From Prorocentrum cordatum (lineage: Eukaryota > Sar > Dinophyceae > Prorocentrales > Prorocentraceae): a DNA stretch of 64,000 bases. The stretch lies in NCBI GenBank assembly GCA_963575745.1, contig CAUYUJ010021028.1, positions 1 to 64,000 of the forward strand, in the 5' to 3' direction. Below, in pieces: positions 22,201 through 29,518 of the stretch (within the stretch, counting starts at the first letter, position 1; each line of letters opens with the position of its first letter). The notes under the pieces are model-generated. The model was given only the letters and a program-made list of their open reading frames with translations. It ran no database searches and was not told where the DNA came from. Position numbers and translations under genes: made by a program.

Positions 22201-22259
22201 GAGCCAAGGAGCGGAAGGCCCAGCGTCGGGTCGCCGTTCCAGGGCCTGCGAGCCCGTGA
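13257..22259 (+). CDS. Copia gag-pol polyprotein with methyltransferase-like domain
   Basis: One 3000-residue polyprotein makes the capsid and all enzymes for copying and inserting the element. The ATG at 13257 is in an ideal context (GCCGCCATGG), 80 nt after the LTR. Order: gag helices about 60-250; zinc knuckle C411-C414-H419-C426; acidic and Lys/Glu-rich coiled region about 700-790; aspartic protease D1198-T-G-C; a methyltransferase-like region about 1470-1600; integrase zinc site H1761/H1766/C1794/C1797 and core D1825, D1884, E1919; reverse transcriptase D2530 and V-D2628-D2629; RNase H D2790, E2842, D2887, D2936; basic tail. No stop or frameshift. The gag-pol ratio would need cleavage or translational control, since no separate gag frame exists. 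Family assignment is from motifs and domain order. Confidence 0.97.
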   Translation: MATSHDGSDVEAASSAGTGPPDLHAVLRVMAETQRELLALHRDRGDGGPRRTRLLLSQVRLPEFDGGVGTSTKKYREWRKEVEVIRNLNQLSDVELGLIIYSQVTGRAKELIEVLDASDLRREETLETIFAIYDDAFEKMDHERLDQVHQDWERAHRRAGQPIMDWTTYLRKKRMELQLEDPTSAISDRALASKMLRGAGLSQKERAQVLFNCGGIYDSKRMEVVLKAAYSKVHDTEKRSVLPRRSPFAAQREHGRSSGSSGGRYPHPPMARRPYVLRGRPGQHVHEVENGEDYDEHHGDLEEAHHDEDEADDQDDGDHGGAEGTLFEDGAEVDEELVSDNDGPDDEEYEAPEDLQEAFLAGWRAKQKTAVQRQKRGFVAPRQRDPKKINASGSFQAGRKPTDQRKANSRCADCDQPGHWRGDPECPKVKSGEREPYNKIGPKNGQPASPNQRTSVKPPAPRQVHGPIVHWVGMAGSAEERRGRAPWRRAPQSVPAQRHPVEGRADAPERIIMHPRPKSMPAPSLRQDADDGPGAAQSSDERARARARRGEDQEDEDAVVRCHRILANTHAKGHSVELEFPDLATVHHIVERVTNKKPIFFKQGRFESLDFVQGRLVRLQLTTSRPCTAAEVDLDEITATIFKIVMGGNRDTKPRDDRRGEGGSRDTKQREDHHRDRRDDRQRDRGAVLREPRAPPPPEAEASSRSRSRSAPGGRGVKKEKRSPLEDRGEKEEKEEKKEKKKKARSSKEEKKERKKARSSKEVKNEDEASEDPEATEDDNDQRREDKEVPFTPEEMDEIFCSWYPRQDIFRDYLTPPATIHFITKNDRIVRLNLYTRRCEKPDFSLSSGPARAHPVYVVEASAKGASKTKESPDGAVPGLTSAAPTGEAAAVPKEEDWVMAGASEEVRKSEEKKRLEVLQRDKAELLDRLALIEKQEMEMHARLNPCEVYDGLQKRREQAPLPERALPTSPEQQGVGSVWKNMEAIRRRVHLPAPPGAASSGAPAAATASSAASGVPRVVTASGRSYVMSVGATQSDLEKQQMHRAMYDSQFDGERLVPGPKAKFDPELMQQQAECVHPVGELKWQSNGTVIFAKCKKCSLKSVIHYTLEKPKKDEGEPSKNTPDGAVPGLTSAAPTGEDVAVKGGADPWAAKGADPWAAKGGSAAHMVTTREECPRKVVDEQSVMLVVLPAGLAMIDTGCKRAVGGRPWHVELQKTLDAMGVPYHSINQREYFKFGPGVPLLSERAWCYTVGINGTQGEVVISEVDAEVPGLIGPDEMAEWDAAISFRNGTFTANGVTKPLVPAASGHPCVSLLDFPAPVTSAFPVGQSEEQDELADEMFSGTASHEEKDERSVAETVEEEDSHDSDSNDGQDAGDSELSTSHYHTSDPESAETASSDEEVFMENADNEVFMTKGARRHVRSNLKELEVLMTEEMANRKLRADQQEQDALRYYQEERALPFQKETRRRPGPWRIVEVFAWACQLTILAASMGWDAHQPIAAPEFDLLTVQGRNEARAYLVAVDPDFVALSPPPTAWSRMQSVDQRRPMRVRRQRRERTEYRMLLSFTDEVMQWQAARGRAAMVMDHAQSTIWSQPPVSATKSNPAFEDAICLKDTTRVLANPGVCTAVRGSCAEEFGTAVMSGAADHLAWQFENSSFPAAQLPDPTEEPRSYGPEPAEHGHGEVPRDVSERPEWGKTPQEVRAEIREALQKTVKEESMQHPAEEEEVAASWSEMELPEVVRQDIMMKIPRSTRRAVRKAHRGLGHPSRPTFIKMLRLGGATPNALAYAKHWQCPTCAESEAPPRPVQGTADVRPFGFNVTVVIDVKYLRDAAKEQLVVLSMVDAGTGWHCACLLKNRTAKHVARQIMNEWFKHYGVPENIVIDQGGEFEGYFNALMEQFGINTKTTGAHAAWQHGLAERHGGLLGTIWGKVVHEFHVQGKSMSTVALAAIINAKNSTISRNGLTPEQAVFGRILNFTEVTNRDDDEVLMSVLGAKGIAWRSSQIRTAAKMMLLERDATDKVRRALLRQAPTVVGDLCPGSRVYFWAPNPFKGRRRQDPERWRGPATVIAKESNSRYYVSWRGHVLLVAREQLRHASSQEAAAAESIQTDVRLTQQRDDRAYHDIVDVTPKVKVQKVKKTFLKKERDRHGELEGSRQPRVDLRALDAIEAQAKEEEPPEQQQLPQLPPPKRERSRSPPGRISSEVYPKASPGASGSGGPSVPPIPRDDFELERKRKFLVDDVPICIKKTRLQAAPTSGLPALREVAMNAVVHSGPQEWFDQNALDGVSTLVQKVVRGVRVHREPRRRLYDHDRHRECNRLSVMLSATGQCAYKDDGANRTNERTEDSWVGLTLFYHDKPDAHAQGVYYLDTPEGLVRQPMTYEEWINVSSVYDAWLQEARYEHDVFALVMKQNAKELDPRHFNQHEKAKFDEADAAEWRQWIANNTVELVTEEEEKSIPKDKIISVPMRSVRTNRGRGPELEAKSRLIIPGHLDPQLGLFRTDSPTTSPLAVLVCASITMAMDWTFECFDVATAFLSGLKLERELYVRAPKDGLPAVDGAGWPAVRPYALLRLLKGAYGLTEAPRLWYLRARQVLTDEVGFVELRCARAVFVYRMKDKLIAMLTLHVDDGMLFGDPHDPQYQEVKANINSRFNIKHWKKGNDKEAIAYLGEEWWRHPDHIEISMHEYIGKLTKHPLARGDNEEREMTPEEHHDYRSLLQKVRWPVARVVPQLAYSVSALAQKDPKGRRLLHLRVLNDIIDRLQDYDKRGLATLRIRRVDIERLQVLTLMDASFAKEPGCKSQMGFMSMITDTRVLKELTVCCLVEFQSSTITRVVGSTMAAESAAMSVALDRQLYLRLLIEAILYGEPPLQGDWRLALKVPGALVTDAKSLYDHTSKIGSMPVSRQTLIDLLVAKDLIEQEAIKFKWLPNSHMLADVLTKAVQPNEVLSQFLRHGLFSMVPTAEQEDEEAHRLRLRRGQRERAKERKAQRRVAVPGPASP
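17670..18060 (+). other. Methyltransferase-like insert in the copia polyprotein
   Basis: Residues about 1472-1602 sit between protease and integrase. They read like a cytosine-C5 methyltransferase fold: VEVFAWACQLTILAASMGWD resembles motif I (hydrophobic strand, then turn and helix); PEFDLLT an acidic strand end; FVALSPPPTAWSRMQ motif IV; VMDHAQSTIWSQPP motif VI. In true enzymes motif IV holds the catalytic Cys (PPC) and motif VI is ENV. Here P1534 replaces the Cys and MDH replaces ENV, so DNA methylation activity is not expected. Methyltransferase capture by eukaryotic retrotransposons, including dinoflagellate copia, is established. This assignment is by motif shape only. Confidence 0.55.
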
Positions 22260-22588
22260 GGTCCTGATTGCAGCTGCTGATGGACCTAGTGAGGGCTACG
22301 GTGATGTATGCATATCCTTTGAGTTGATCGTCTGGAGTAGTGTTTCCAGATATTCATATTCTTGTATTTATATTTTGAGCCTCAGGCCGCACCTTGCTTG
22401 AGGTGTCTCATGCATATCTTTTGAGTTGACAGTCTGGATTGGTGAATCTAGACGTTCATATTTATATTTCGAGCCTCAGGCCGCATCTGCTTGAGGTGTT
22501 TCGGCCCGTGGGCTGATATACATTATAATTGCGTGCAGCGTTGCCCTTTCAGAGGGAGCGGCATCGGGGCAGCATTGTACTCACCCAG
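22260..22588 (+). repeat. Copia 3' noncoding region with two 100-bp hairpin repeats
   Basis: Two imperfect tandem copies start TGCATATC at 22309 and 22411. Each contains GAGTTGA, TTTATATTT and GCCTCAGGCCGC...GCTTGAGGTGT, in which CCTCA and TGAGG pair. An AGAGGGAGCG purine run lies at 22551-22560, about 28 bp before the 3' LTR. The bases directly before the LTR (GTACTCACCCAG) are not purine-rich, so the usual adjacent polypurine tract is absent or displaced. Confidence 0.8.
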
Positions 22589-22771
22589 TGTGAAGAGTGC
22601 ACTCCCCTGCCCCTCTGCCGCCCGTGCCACCATGTGTGTATGTTGTACACGCTTGTCTTGTTTTGTGGCATGCACGCTGCCCGCCGCTGTTTTGGCCCTA
22701 GTCCTAGGGCCCTGGGACGCACCCGCAGTTGGACTGCCGCGCGGTCTTTGCTGAAAACAACTGCACTGACA
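22589..22771 (+). repeat. 3' LTR (183 bp)
   Basis: Identical to 12995-13177 and followed by the second GCTGT target duplication. Confidence 0.97.
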
Positions 22772-22776
22772 GCTGT
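22772..22776. repeat. Target site duplication, right (GCTGT)
   Basis: Matches 12990-12994 exactly. Confidence 0.95.
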
Positions 22777-22792
22777 ATCCACCGCGTGTTAA

Positions 22793-24574
22793 GGAGCTCC
22801 CTATAGGGCCACGAAACGTGTGAGGGGTGTGCCATTTTTTTCCGGCGGGCGCATGTGAAAGCAGCCGCTGGGGCCGTCGGTGGAATTCCCAATGTGGCCA
22901 CGGAGCGCGTGAGAGGTGTGTCGAAATATGTGAGGTGGGCGCATGTGAACGCAACCATTGGGGCCGTCGGTGGAGCTCCCCATGGTGCCGCGAAACGTGT
23001 GACGGGTGTGCCAGCATGCGAACGGTGGGCGCATGCGAACGCAGCCACTGGCGCCTTTGGTGGGGCTCCCTGTGGAGCCACGAAGCGTGTGAAGGGTGTG
23101 CCGAAATGGGTGTGCGTGACGCACGCGGGCGGTGGCACTGGGGCCTTCGGTGGACCTCCTTGTGGAGCCACGAAACGTGTGAGGGGTGTGCCGAAATGGG
23201 TGTGCGTGACGCATGCGGGCGGTGACACTGGGGCCTTCGGTGGAGCTTCTTATTGAGCCACGAAACGTCTGAGTGGTGAGCCGAAATGGGTATGCGTGAC
23301 GCGTGCGGGCAGTGACACTGACGCCTTCGGTGGAGCTCCCTATGGGGTCACGAAAAGTGTGAGGGGTTGCCGACATGGGCGTGCGTGACGCATGCGGGCG
23401 TTGGCAGAGGGGCCGTCGGTGGAGCTCCCAATGGGGGTACGGAACGTGTGAGAGGTGTGCTGAAATGAATGTGCGTGACGCACGCAGGCGGTGGCACCAG
23501 GGCCTTCGGTGGAGCTCCCTATTGGGTCACGAAGCGTGCGAGGGGTTGGCCGAAATGGGCGTGCGTGACGCATTCGGGCGGTGGCTCTGGGGCCTTTGAT
23601 GGAGCTCCATGGGGGGCCACGAAACGTGAGAGGTGTACCGAAATGGGCGTGCGTGATGCATGCGGGTGGTGGCACTGGGGCCTATGGGGCAGCGAAACGT
23701 GTGAGGGGTGTACCGAAATGGGTGTGCGTGACGCATGCGGGCGGTGGCACTGGGGCCTTCGGTGGAGCTCCATATGGGGCCACGAAGCGTGTGAGGGTTG
23801 TGCCGAAATGGATGTGCGTGACGCATGCGGGCGGTGGCACTGAGGCCTTCGGCGGAGCTCCCTATGGGGTCGCGAAACGGGTGTGCCGAAATGGGCGTGC
23901 GTGGCGGATGTGGGCCGCGCCGCTGGGACCTTCGGTGGAGCTCCTTATGAGGCCACGAAACGCGCGAGGGGTGCGCCGCAAGTGGCGTGCGTGACGCATG
24001 CGGGCTGCGTCGCTGGAGCGGTCGGTTGAGCTCCCTATAGGGCCACGAAGCGTGTGAGGGGCGTGCCGCAGCGGGTGCGCGCGACGCATGCGGGCTGCGC
24101 CGCTGGGGTGGTCGGTGGAGTTCCCTATGGGGCCACGAAACGTGTGAGGGGTGTGCCGCAATGTGTGTGCGCGACGCATGCGGGCTGCGCCGCTGGGTCG
24201 GTCGGTGGAGCTCCCTATGGGGCAACGTTGTGCCGCAATGGGTGTGCGCGACGCATGCGGGCTGCGCCACCGGCGGAGCTCCCCATGGGGCCTCGAAACG
24301 TTGAAGGGTATGCCGAAATGGGTGTACGCGACGCATGCGGGCTGCGCCGCTGGGACCTTCGGTGGCGCCCCCTACGGGGCCACGAATCGTGTGAGGGGTG
24401 TTCCGAAATGGGTGTGCGTGACGCATGCGGGCTGCGTCGCTGGGACCTTCGGCGGAGCTCCATATGGGGCCACGAATCGTGTGAGGGGTGTGCCGAAGTG
24501 GATGTGCGTGACGCATGCGGGCTGCGCCGCTGGGGCCTTCGGCGGAGCCCCCTATGGGGCCACGATCATCGTCA
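22793..24574 (+). repeat. 90-bp minisatellite array 2 (about 20 copies)
   Basis: Same family as array 1 with a 12-bp longer unit: CCTTCGGTGG recurs at 23144, 23234 and 23324 (90-bp steps). Extra sequence GTGTGCCGAAATGGG replaces TACTGGGTG. From about 23900 the GGCACTGGGG segment changes to CTGCGCCGCTGGG, marking a second subfamily. Ninety is divisible by three, so two plus frames (a 30-residue period with GGAPYGATKR or VRDACGRWHWG) and one minus frame stay open for hundreds of codons. I regard these as artefacts. Confidence 0.95.
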
Positions 24575-24584
24575 AGGGTGCACC

Positions 24585-24701
24585 GGCGATGATGATGAGG
24601 GCGATGATGGTGATGCTGACGGTAATGATGACGGCGGCGATAATGACGGTGATGACGACGATGATGGCGATGATGACGGTAATGATGAAGATTACGACAT
24701 C

Positions 24702-24741
<40 letters not shown>

Positions 24742-24794
24742 TTGATGATGATGTTGATGATGATGATGCTGATGATGATGATGATGATGATGAC

Positions 24795-24825
<31 letters not shown>

Positions 24826-24830
24826 CTGCT

Positions 24831-24877
<47 letters not shown>

Positions 24878-24900
24878 GAAGAAGAAGAAGAAGAGGAGGG
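24585..24900. repeat. (GAT)n tract ending in GAA/GGA
   Basis: Diverged then nearly pure GAT repeats (24700-24870) with a (GCT)5 interruption, closing in GAAGAAGAAG and GGAGG. The GAT/GGA tract at the array end is also seen in short form after array 1 (12835-12890). Confidence 0.95.
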
Positions 24901-24947
24901 AGGGGGAGGATGAGAAGGGTGGCGCGGGGGGCTGTTTTTTTCAAAGC

Positions 24948-24975
24948 GAGGACCCAACACCACAGGATGGTTGGG
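24948..24975 (+). repeat. Conserved trailer of array 2 (28 bp)
   Basis: Identical over 28 bases to 12914-12941. Confidence 0.9.
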
Positions 24976-25387
24976 AAAAACAATGGCAACTCTTCACCTC
25001 CTACCTGGGTGCTCGCAAGCTTGTGGCCGTTGTCAGGTGCCTTGACGATGATGGAACACAACCTTTTGGGGGGCCCCTGGCACCCTGTCCCGGGCAAGCT
25101 CCAGCGCATTTGTGGCCCCACAGCCAGGGTTTCCAAGTGCGCCAGCCCGTTGGCTTGGCGTTCGCCTTGCGCGGGCGCTCGCGCTCAGGCGGGCGCCGGT
25201 GCAGCACCTTCGGGAAACGCGGAGGAACCGCCGCGGCCAGGCGCGCCGCCTTTTCTCGAGGCTCTCGATCGAGCAACCGACTCGGGCCCAGTCGGCCTCC
25301 GAAGATGGCGGGTGCAACGCGAGAGCTCATGTGGCCTCGCGGTCCGCCCGCCAATTAGCGTGGTCCACTCTTTCAATAAGAGGAAGC

Positions 25388-25718
25388 AGCTCGAGTTCCT
25401 CCATCTCCCGATGGGCAGGCGCGTGAAAAGCAGGGGCATACCCCATTTCGCAAATGCAGCAAGGCACCCTTTCGCAGACCCCTCCCTATACCTTTGCTTG
25501 GCTGATGACTGCTCGCTTCGGGTTTTGTTACGCAGCTCGACCACGGCCGTGCAATCGCTATGCACAGCTTGGCCCTGATACAGCAGCACATATATAGGGG
25601 ACAGCGCCATCTGAAATTGCCTCGCTGCCTGGCTCGTCTGGGGAAGGCTATGCCACGCAACTCCACGCGCGACGTACTTTTGCTCGCCGTGCGCATCGAA
25701 TACAACCCACGAGCACGC
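25388..25718 (-). pseudogene. RNase H-like domain remnant of LINE 2
   Basis: The peptide CSWVVFDAHGEQKYVARGVA gives strand 1 with the first acidic residue (Asp, codon near 25697). SLPQTSQAARQFQMALSPIY corresponds to the 'lp..QtaqaaElyAl' helix but has Gln in place of the catalytic Glu. AVHSDCTAVVELR gives the next Asp (codon near 25556). Downstream similarity fades. The loss of the Glu and the position among broken frames mark it as inactive. Confidence 0.75.
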
Positions 25719-26539
25719 TGCTCGCGCAAGCTCCCGAACCAAACGCGGCATGCACGGGCCACTCCGTGCCTGTGTGAACCCAAAGGGGTCGAACTCACTC
25801 CAAGGCACAACGTTGTTGTTCGCATGATACAGGGCAGGCTCGTGCTCATCCGACAAAGCTGGCCACTCGGGCGCAGGATGCAAGCGCTTGAACGCCTGGA
25901 AGAACAACGGGCCCCCCTCCCCGGCACTCGTGAAAAAAATTGGTCCGCCAACTCGAGCAAATCCCGGGCGGCCTTGACGTCCGCGTGCTGGCGCTCCACC
26001 GGCCTGTGACCCATGGCGTGCGGTGCCAGGCAAGGCGGGCACAGTCCTGGCGCGACGCAGCCCGATCGTCGGGCCCCATCTTTCGGCCAGAGGCCCTCGC
26101 AAAAACACTTCCGAACCAGGTGCTTGCCTCGAGCGTTGAAAAAATGCCTTCCCCCCCTTGCAGTGATCCTTCGAACCGGCCCGTCCCACCTTTTAGCCGG
26201 CACCGGCCCGCGGCGTCGCTGGGCGCCCAAACTCAGCCAAAAATTTACCCTGGAGGGACTGATATACAGCAACGATATCTCCGCGCCGCAATCACCGCGC
26301 CATTTTATCGGAGAGTCGGATTCCAACGTGGTCGTGAAACAAACGTTGAAACACATATTGTGCCTATCTGTGCATATGCGGTCTGGCAAATCGGGGCGGC
26401 ATCAACGCGACGCCAAGAGGCGTCGTGGACTCGAGCCTTTGGCCTGGAAGCACGAAACGCACGATTACCCATATCATGACGTTCTGCAACCAGTCCCTGC
26501 GTTCTGGGGGGGTGCACGGACACGCGGAACACTGTTCAG

Positions 26540-28220
26540 CTAATCGTTAGCTGGCGCCCGCCTCAAACTCGTGCGCAATCCCCCGCCTCCTCCCAATGTC
26601 CCTTCGCTTTGGCCCCACCCTCCTCATGCCCCTCCGATTACCCTCGGACCTCATCGTGCCCCTCATACACACTGTCACCACCCCATGTGTCAATTCATGT
26701 CTTTCCTCGTCGTCCTCCTCCGCCGGGATAGTTCCCCCATCGTCCACATGCCTGCCCTCCTTCGATCCCCTACACCCTAATGCACATCATGCCCCCTCCT
26801 TCTCCCCCCCCCGCCTTCCTCGCCCTCGTGATGCTGACGCCGATGATGCAGCTCCTCCTGGGCCCCATTCCCCCCCTCTCGTCCAGCCCCGTTCATCCCT
26901 GGTTCCTTGGCCACGCCTCCTATCGAACCGAGTCCTTCCCACGGCCCACCATCCCCACCCCCCCGTGCCTTTGCATGCCCGGACCACGGCCCCATCCTGG
27001 GCCGGCCGGGAGACCCGCGGAAACTCCCGCTCAGTGGCCACTCCAGCGAGCAGCGCGCAACAGATGCACAGTTGGAGACGCGAGCTGTGCATTTCGACCG
27101 CGCGCGACGCCCCCCTGGACCAGCCGAAAGAGAAACGCGAAAATTCCCGTCCAGTCAACACCGCCCGCGAAGGGCACGCTCAGATGGGAACGAAATCTGC
27201 GCACACGGATCACACCCCGATCCGCGTAAACAGTTGGCCCACGCACAAAAAATACATAGTTGAAGACACAAGTTGCGTGCACAGGTCAACACTCGCCACC
27301 TCGAGGGTGCCCCGACTTTGCCAACCCAGAACCGAGGTCGACGTGCCCAGCTAGAGGGGAATGAAAATACACACTTCCCCGGCCCAGGGCGCCCCCGAGG
27401 GAGCTGCAGATGCGCGCTTCTCTGGCCCAGGGCGGCCGCGGTGAAGGGCGGCGCCAAAGCGGCCCCCAACGGCCCGAAGACGCCCCAAAAGGCCTCGAAG
27501 GACCTAAAGAATGCCGCGTAGCAGTCCGGAAGCAGGAGAGGTGTCACATGTCATGGACCTCTTAACAGTCAAAGTTCCACGCGTCGCCATACAGACCGCT
27601 GCTCTGGCAAGCGAGCGGAGCTTGCCGCGGGCACCTATAATTTACATGGTAGCGATGCAATTGTGCTCGGCGGCCGCGCCGCCCGCGTATGGAGCGCGCC
27701 CCGAACGCTCGCATTGGCGATCCCCTCTGTTTGGTTGCGCCGCTTCGCTCGGACATCGAAAAGGCGGTGCTCCGCTGACACGGGCGCGCGGAACCAGGGA
27801 TTTCACTTTTCGAACAAGGAGGGAAGACGAGGTGGGGCGACGGACGGTGGAGCAGGGAGGCAAAGGGGAACAGGGAATAATGGGGGGTGGGAAGGGGGCC
27901 ACCCCGCCCGAGCCGCGGACGCTTTCGACGCCATCCAAGGGAGGGAAGGAATGAAGGGGAACGAGGCAAGGGCGAGGGCGACGACGGGAAGCAAACTGTC
28001 CCCGGTACGCAAATAGCCATATGCCGGCGAGGCACTTCAAGCCCGATCCACAATGAATTCACACATTCCTCCAAGCTGTGTAAACGCTCTGTCCTCTGTT
28101 CCCCCTCCTATACACATGCCTCAGAACAGAGGGGCAGCGGATTCCAATCGGGGGGAAGCACTCCCGCCCGATTCGTTCGAGGGAGAGGTGCGTCCTGCTA
28201 AGGGGTCCTTTGCGTTTGGC
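26540..28220. other. Low-complexity spacer inside LINE 2
   Basis: C/T-rich DNA (26580-26980), then mixed sequence with degenerate GCCCCCAACGGCCCGAAGAC-like runs near 27460-27510 and a G/A-rich part (27810-27990). No protein motif recognised. Probably inserted or strongly decayed sequence. Confidence 0.4.
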
Positions 28221-28646
28221 CTACGAATGACCTGCTCTCCGCGCATTTCGCCGCGTGCTGCAGAGCCCCTCGATCGAGAAGTGGGCCTGCTGCGGGCGAT
28301 TGGCGGCGTTCCACGCCGCGTGCGCCCGCGCCAGAGCCAGCGCCGCCATGCTCCTCCGCGCCGGATCAGCTAGCAGCGCCGTCTTGGCCCTAATAGAGAC
28401 CCCCGCGTGACGCGGCGCTTGGGGCGACGACGCGGCACTTCTCGCGCGCGTGAGTTCAGCGTCCGTCACCCAGACCACAATATCTCCCACGCTCAGAGCT
28501 GGCGTAACTCCCGCCGCAAAGATCTTCCCCATCCTGGAACGCTCTCTGGGCAGAGCCATCCGGCAGCGGATTCTGCGGCGCCTAATCAGATCTCTGAACC
28601 GCATTTGCCTCTTCGCAAGGCGGCCTTCCCTGCCCCTTGGGCCCAC
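28221..28646 (-). pseudogene. LINE 2 reverse transcriptase thumb remnant
   Basis: The minus-strand frame contains FAAGVTPALSVGDIVVWVTD followed by AELTRARSAASS, RHAGVSIRAKTALLADPA and HAAWNAANRPQ. This matches the dinoflagellate LINE pattern after the catalytic palm ('lp..lyG..v.GvsdaeL..lR...a', then 'D-p.wr' and 'W'). Confidence 0.75.
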
Positions 28647-29104
28647 GGGGGCGAAGTCCCAACCCGGGGGGGCTGAGTGGGTTCCTACTTCCCCCGCCAG
28701 TACCCCGAGCTGTTCCCCCGGGCTTCGAGCGATGTCATGGGGCGGGCCCGAACGCTATGAACTTGTCTTGCGCCAGATTCACCCCGGGCTCCTCGGCGAA
28801 GACTCCGTGCAAGTCACTGGCCGCCTGCTACAGAGCATTCAAAACTTCGGCAGGCTCGCCGCAGGCACTGACCGCGTCGCAGTCAATTTACGACGCCAAG
28901 TCAATCGACGGGCGTCGCTGGACGCAGCCGTCGAAAAGGAATCAGCGCGCGCACTCCCGCGAAGATGTCATTGAGGAACAGCCCTGGTGGCAGCCCGCTC
29001 TCAGCGTGTAACGCTGCGAGGCCGTGGTCCGAACCTACGCGGGGGATCTATGGGCCTCTCCAAAAATTAGACATGACCTTGAGCACGATGGGATCCAGGC
29101 CCGC

Positions 29105-29518
29105 TCAATGCCTGCGGTCTCTCATCACCTTGAGATCGAAACTTTCGCGCAACTTGGGCCCGTCCCGCGAGGGCTCCGCCGCGACCCCTCCCTCGGCCAC
29201 CTTGGCCTCAGATTCGATCGCCTGGCTCCAAACGCTGCCTGCCGCCGACTTCCCAACGCCGCAGGCCCTATGGTTGCGGGGGCGGCGGTCGCTGAACGTC
29301 GCCATGCGCCGGCGCCTCAATCTGCCCCACAACCGAACAGGGGGCGAGCGCGCGAGCGCAGGTCGCAAACCCCCTCGCGGCTTTCCAAGGAGGGGGAGTA
29401 GGATCCAAATGAAGGCCCCGAAGAGGCCCAACGATTCAACGCGCTGAATGATGCGCGCCAGGGTCTCGAGCTCCTCATCGCGCATGCAGGCGAACTGCCG
29501 CGCGTGCACTCCGTCCAA
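29105..29518 (-). pseudogene. LINE 2 reverse transcriptase fingers remnant
   Basis: The frame holds LETLARIIQRVESLGLF, ILLPLLGKPRGGLRPALA, RLWGRLRR, RRPRNHRACGVGKSAAGSVW and RDGPKLRESFDLKVMRD. These are the element-specific 'l.pKp.GG.RPi' fingers and the start of motif A, normally D-.-KfyesfdL; here RDGPKLRESFDL keeps only part. An 81-aa C-terminal continuation is lost to frameshift. Confidence 0.8.

Larger units (their letters stand above)
12995..22771 (+). mobile_element. Intact Ty1/copia LTR retrotransposon
   Basis: A complete 9,777-bp element: LTR, primer-binding region, one gag-pol frame, 3' noncoding region, LTR, flanked by 5-bp target duplications. Integrase precedes reverse transcriptase, the defining copia order. 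The two 183-bp LTRs show no difference by eye, and every catalytic motif is intact, so insertion was recent. It sits in the leader of minisatellite array 2: joining the flanks across one GCTGT restores a sequence resembling the array 3 leader. Its length and 3000-codon frame are about twice a typical plant or fungal copia element. Confidence 0.97.
12961..24975 (+). mobile_element. Composite TIR-bounded minisatellite element, split by copia
   Basis: Left end CCCAACCAT (12961-12969) and right end ATGGTTGGG (24967-24975) are perfect 9-bp inverted repeats. Between them lie a short leader, the copia insertion, array 2, a GAT tract and the 28-bp trailer. A leader with 24 of 26 bases matching (12944-12969) occurs inverted at 33444-33469 beside array 3. 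This suggests a nonautonomous unit: leader, internal array, GAT/GGA tract, trailer. No target duplication or transposase was identified, so mobility is inference. Confidence 0.45.

Noticed and set aside
23527-24963. 478-codon minus-strand and 434/475-codon plus-strand frames
   Set aside because: Period-90 array and GAT tract; the related array 3 has mixed 77/78-bp spacing that breaks frames, so coding is not conserved.
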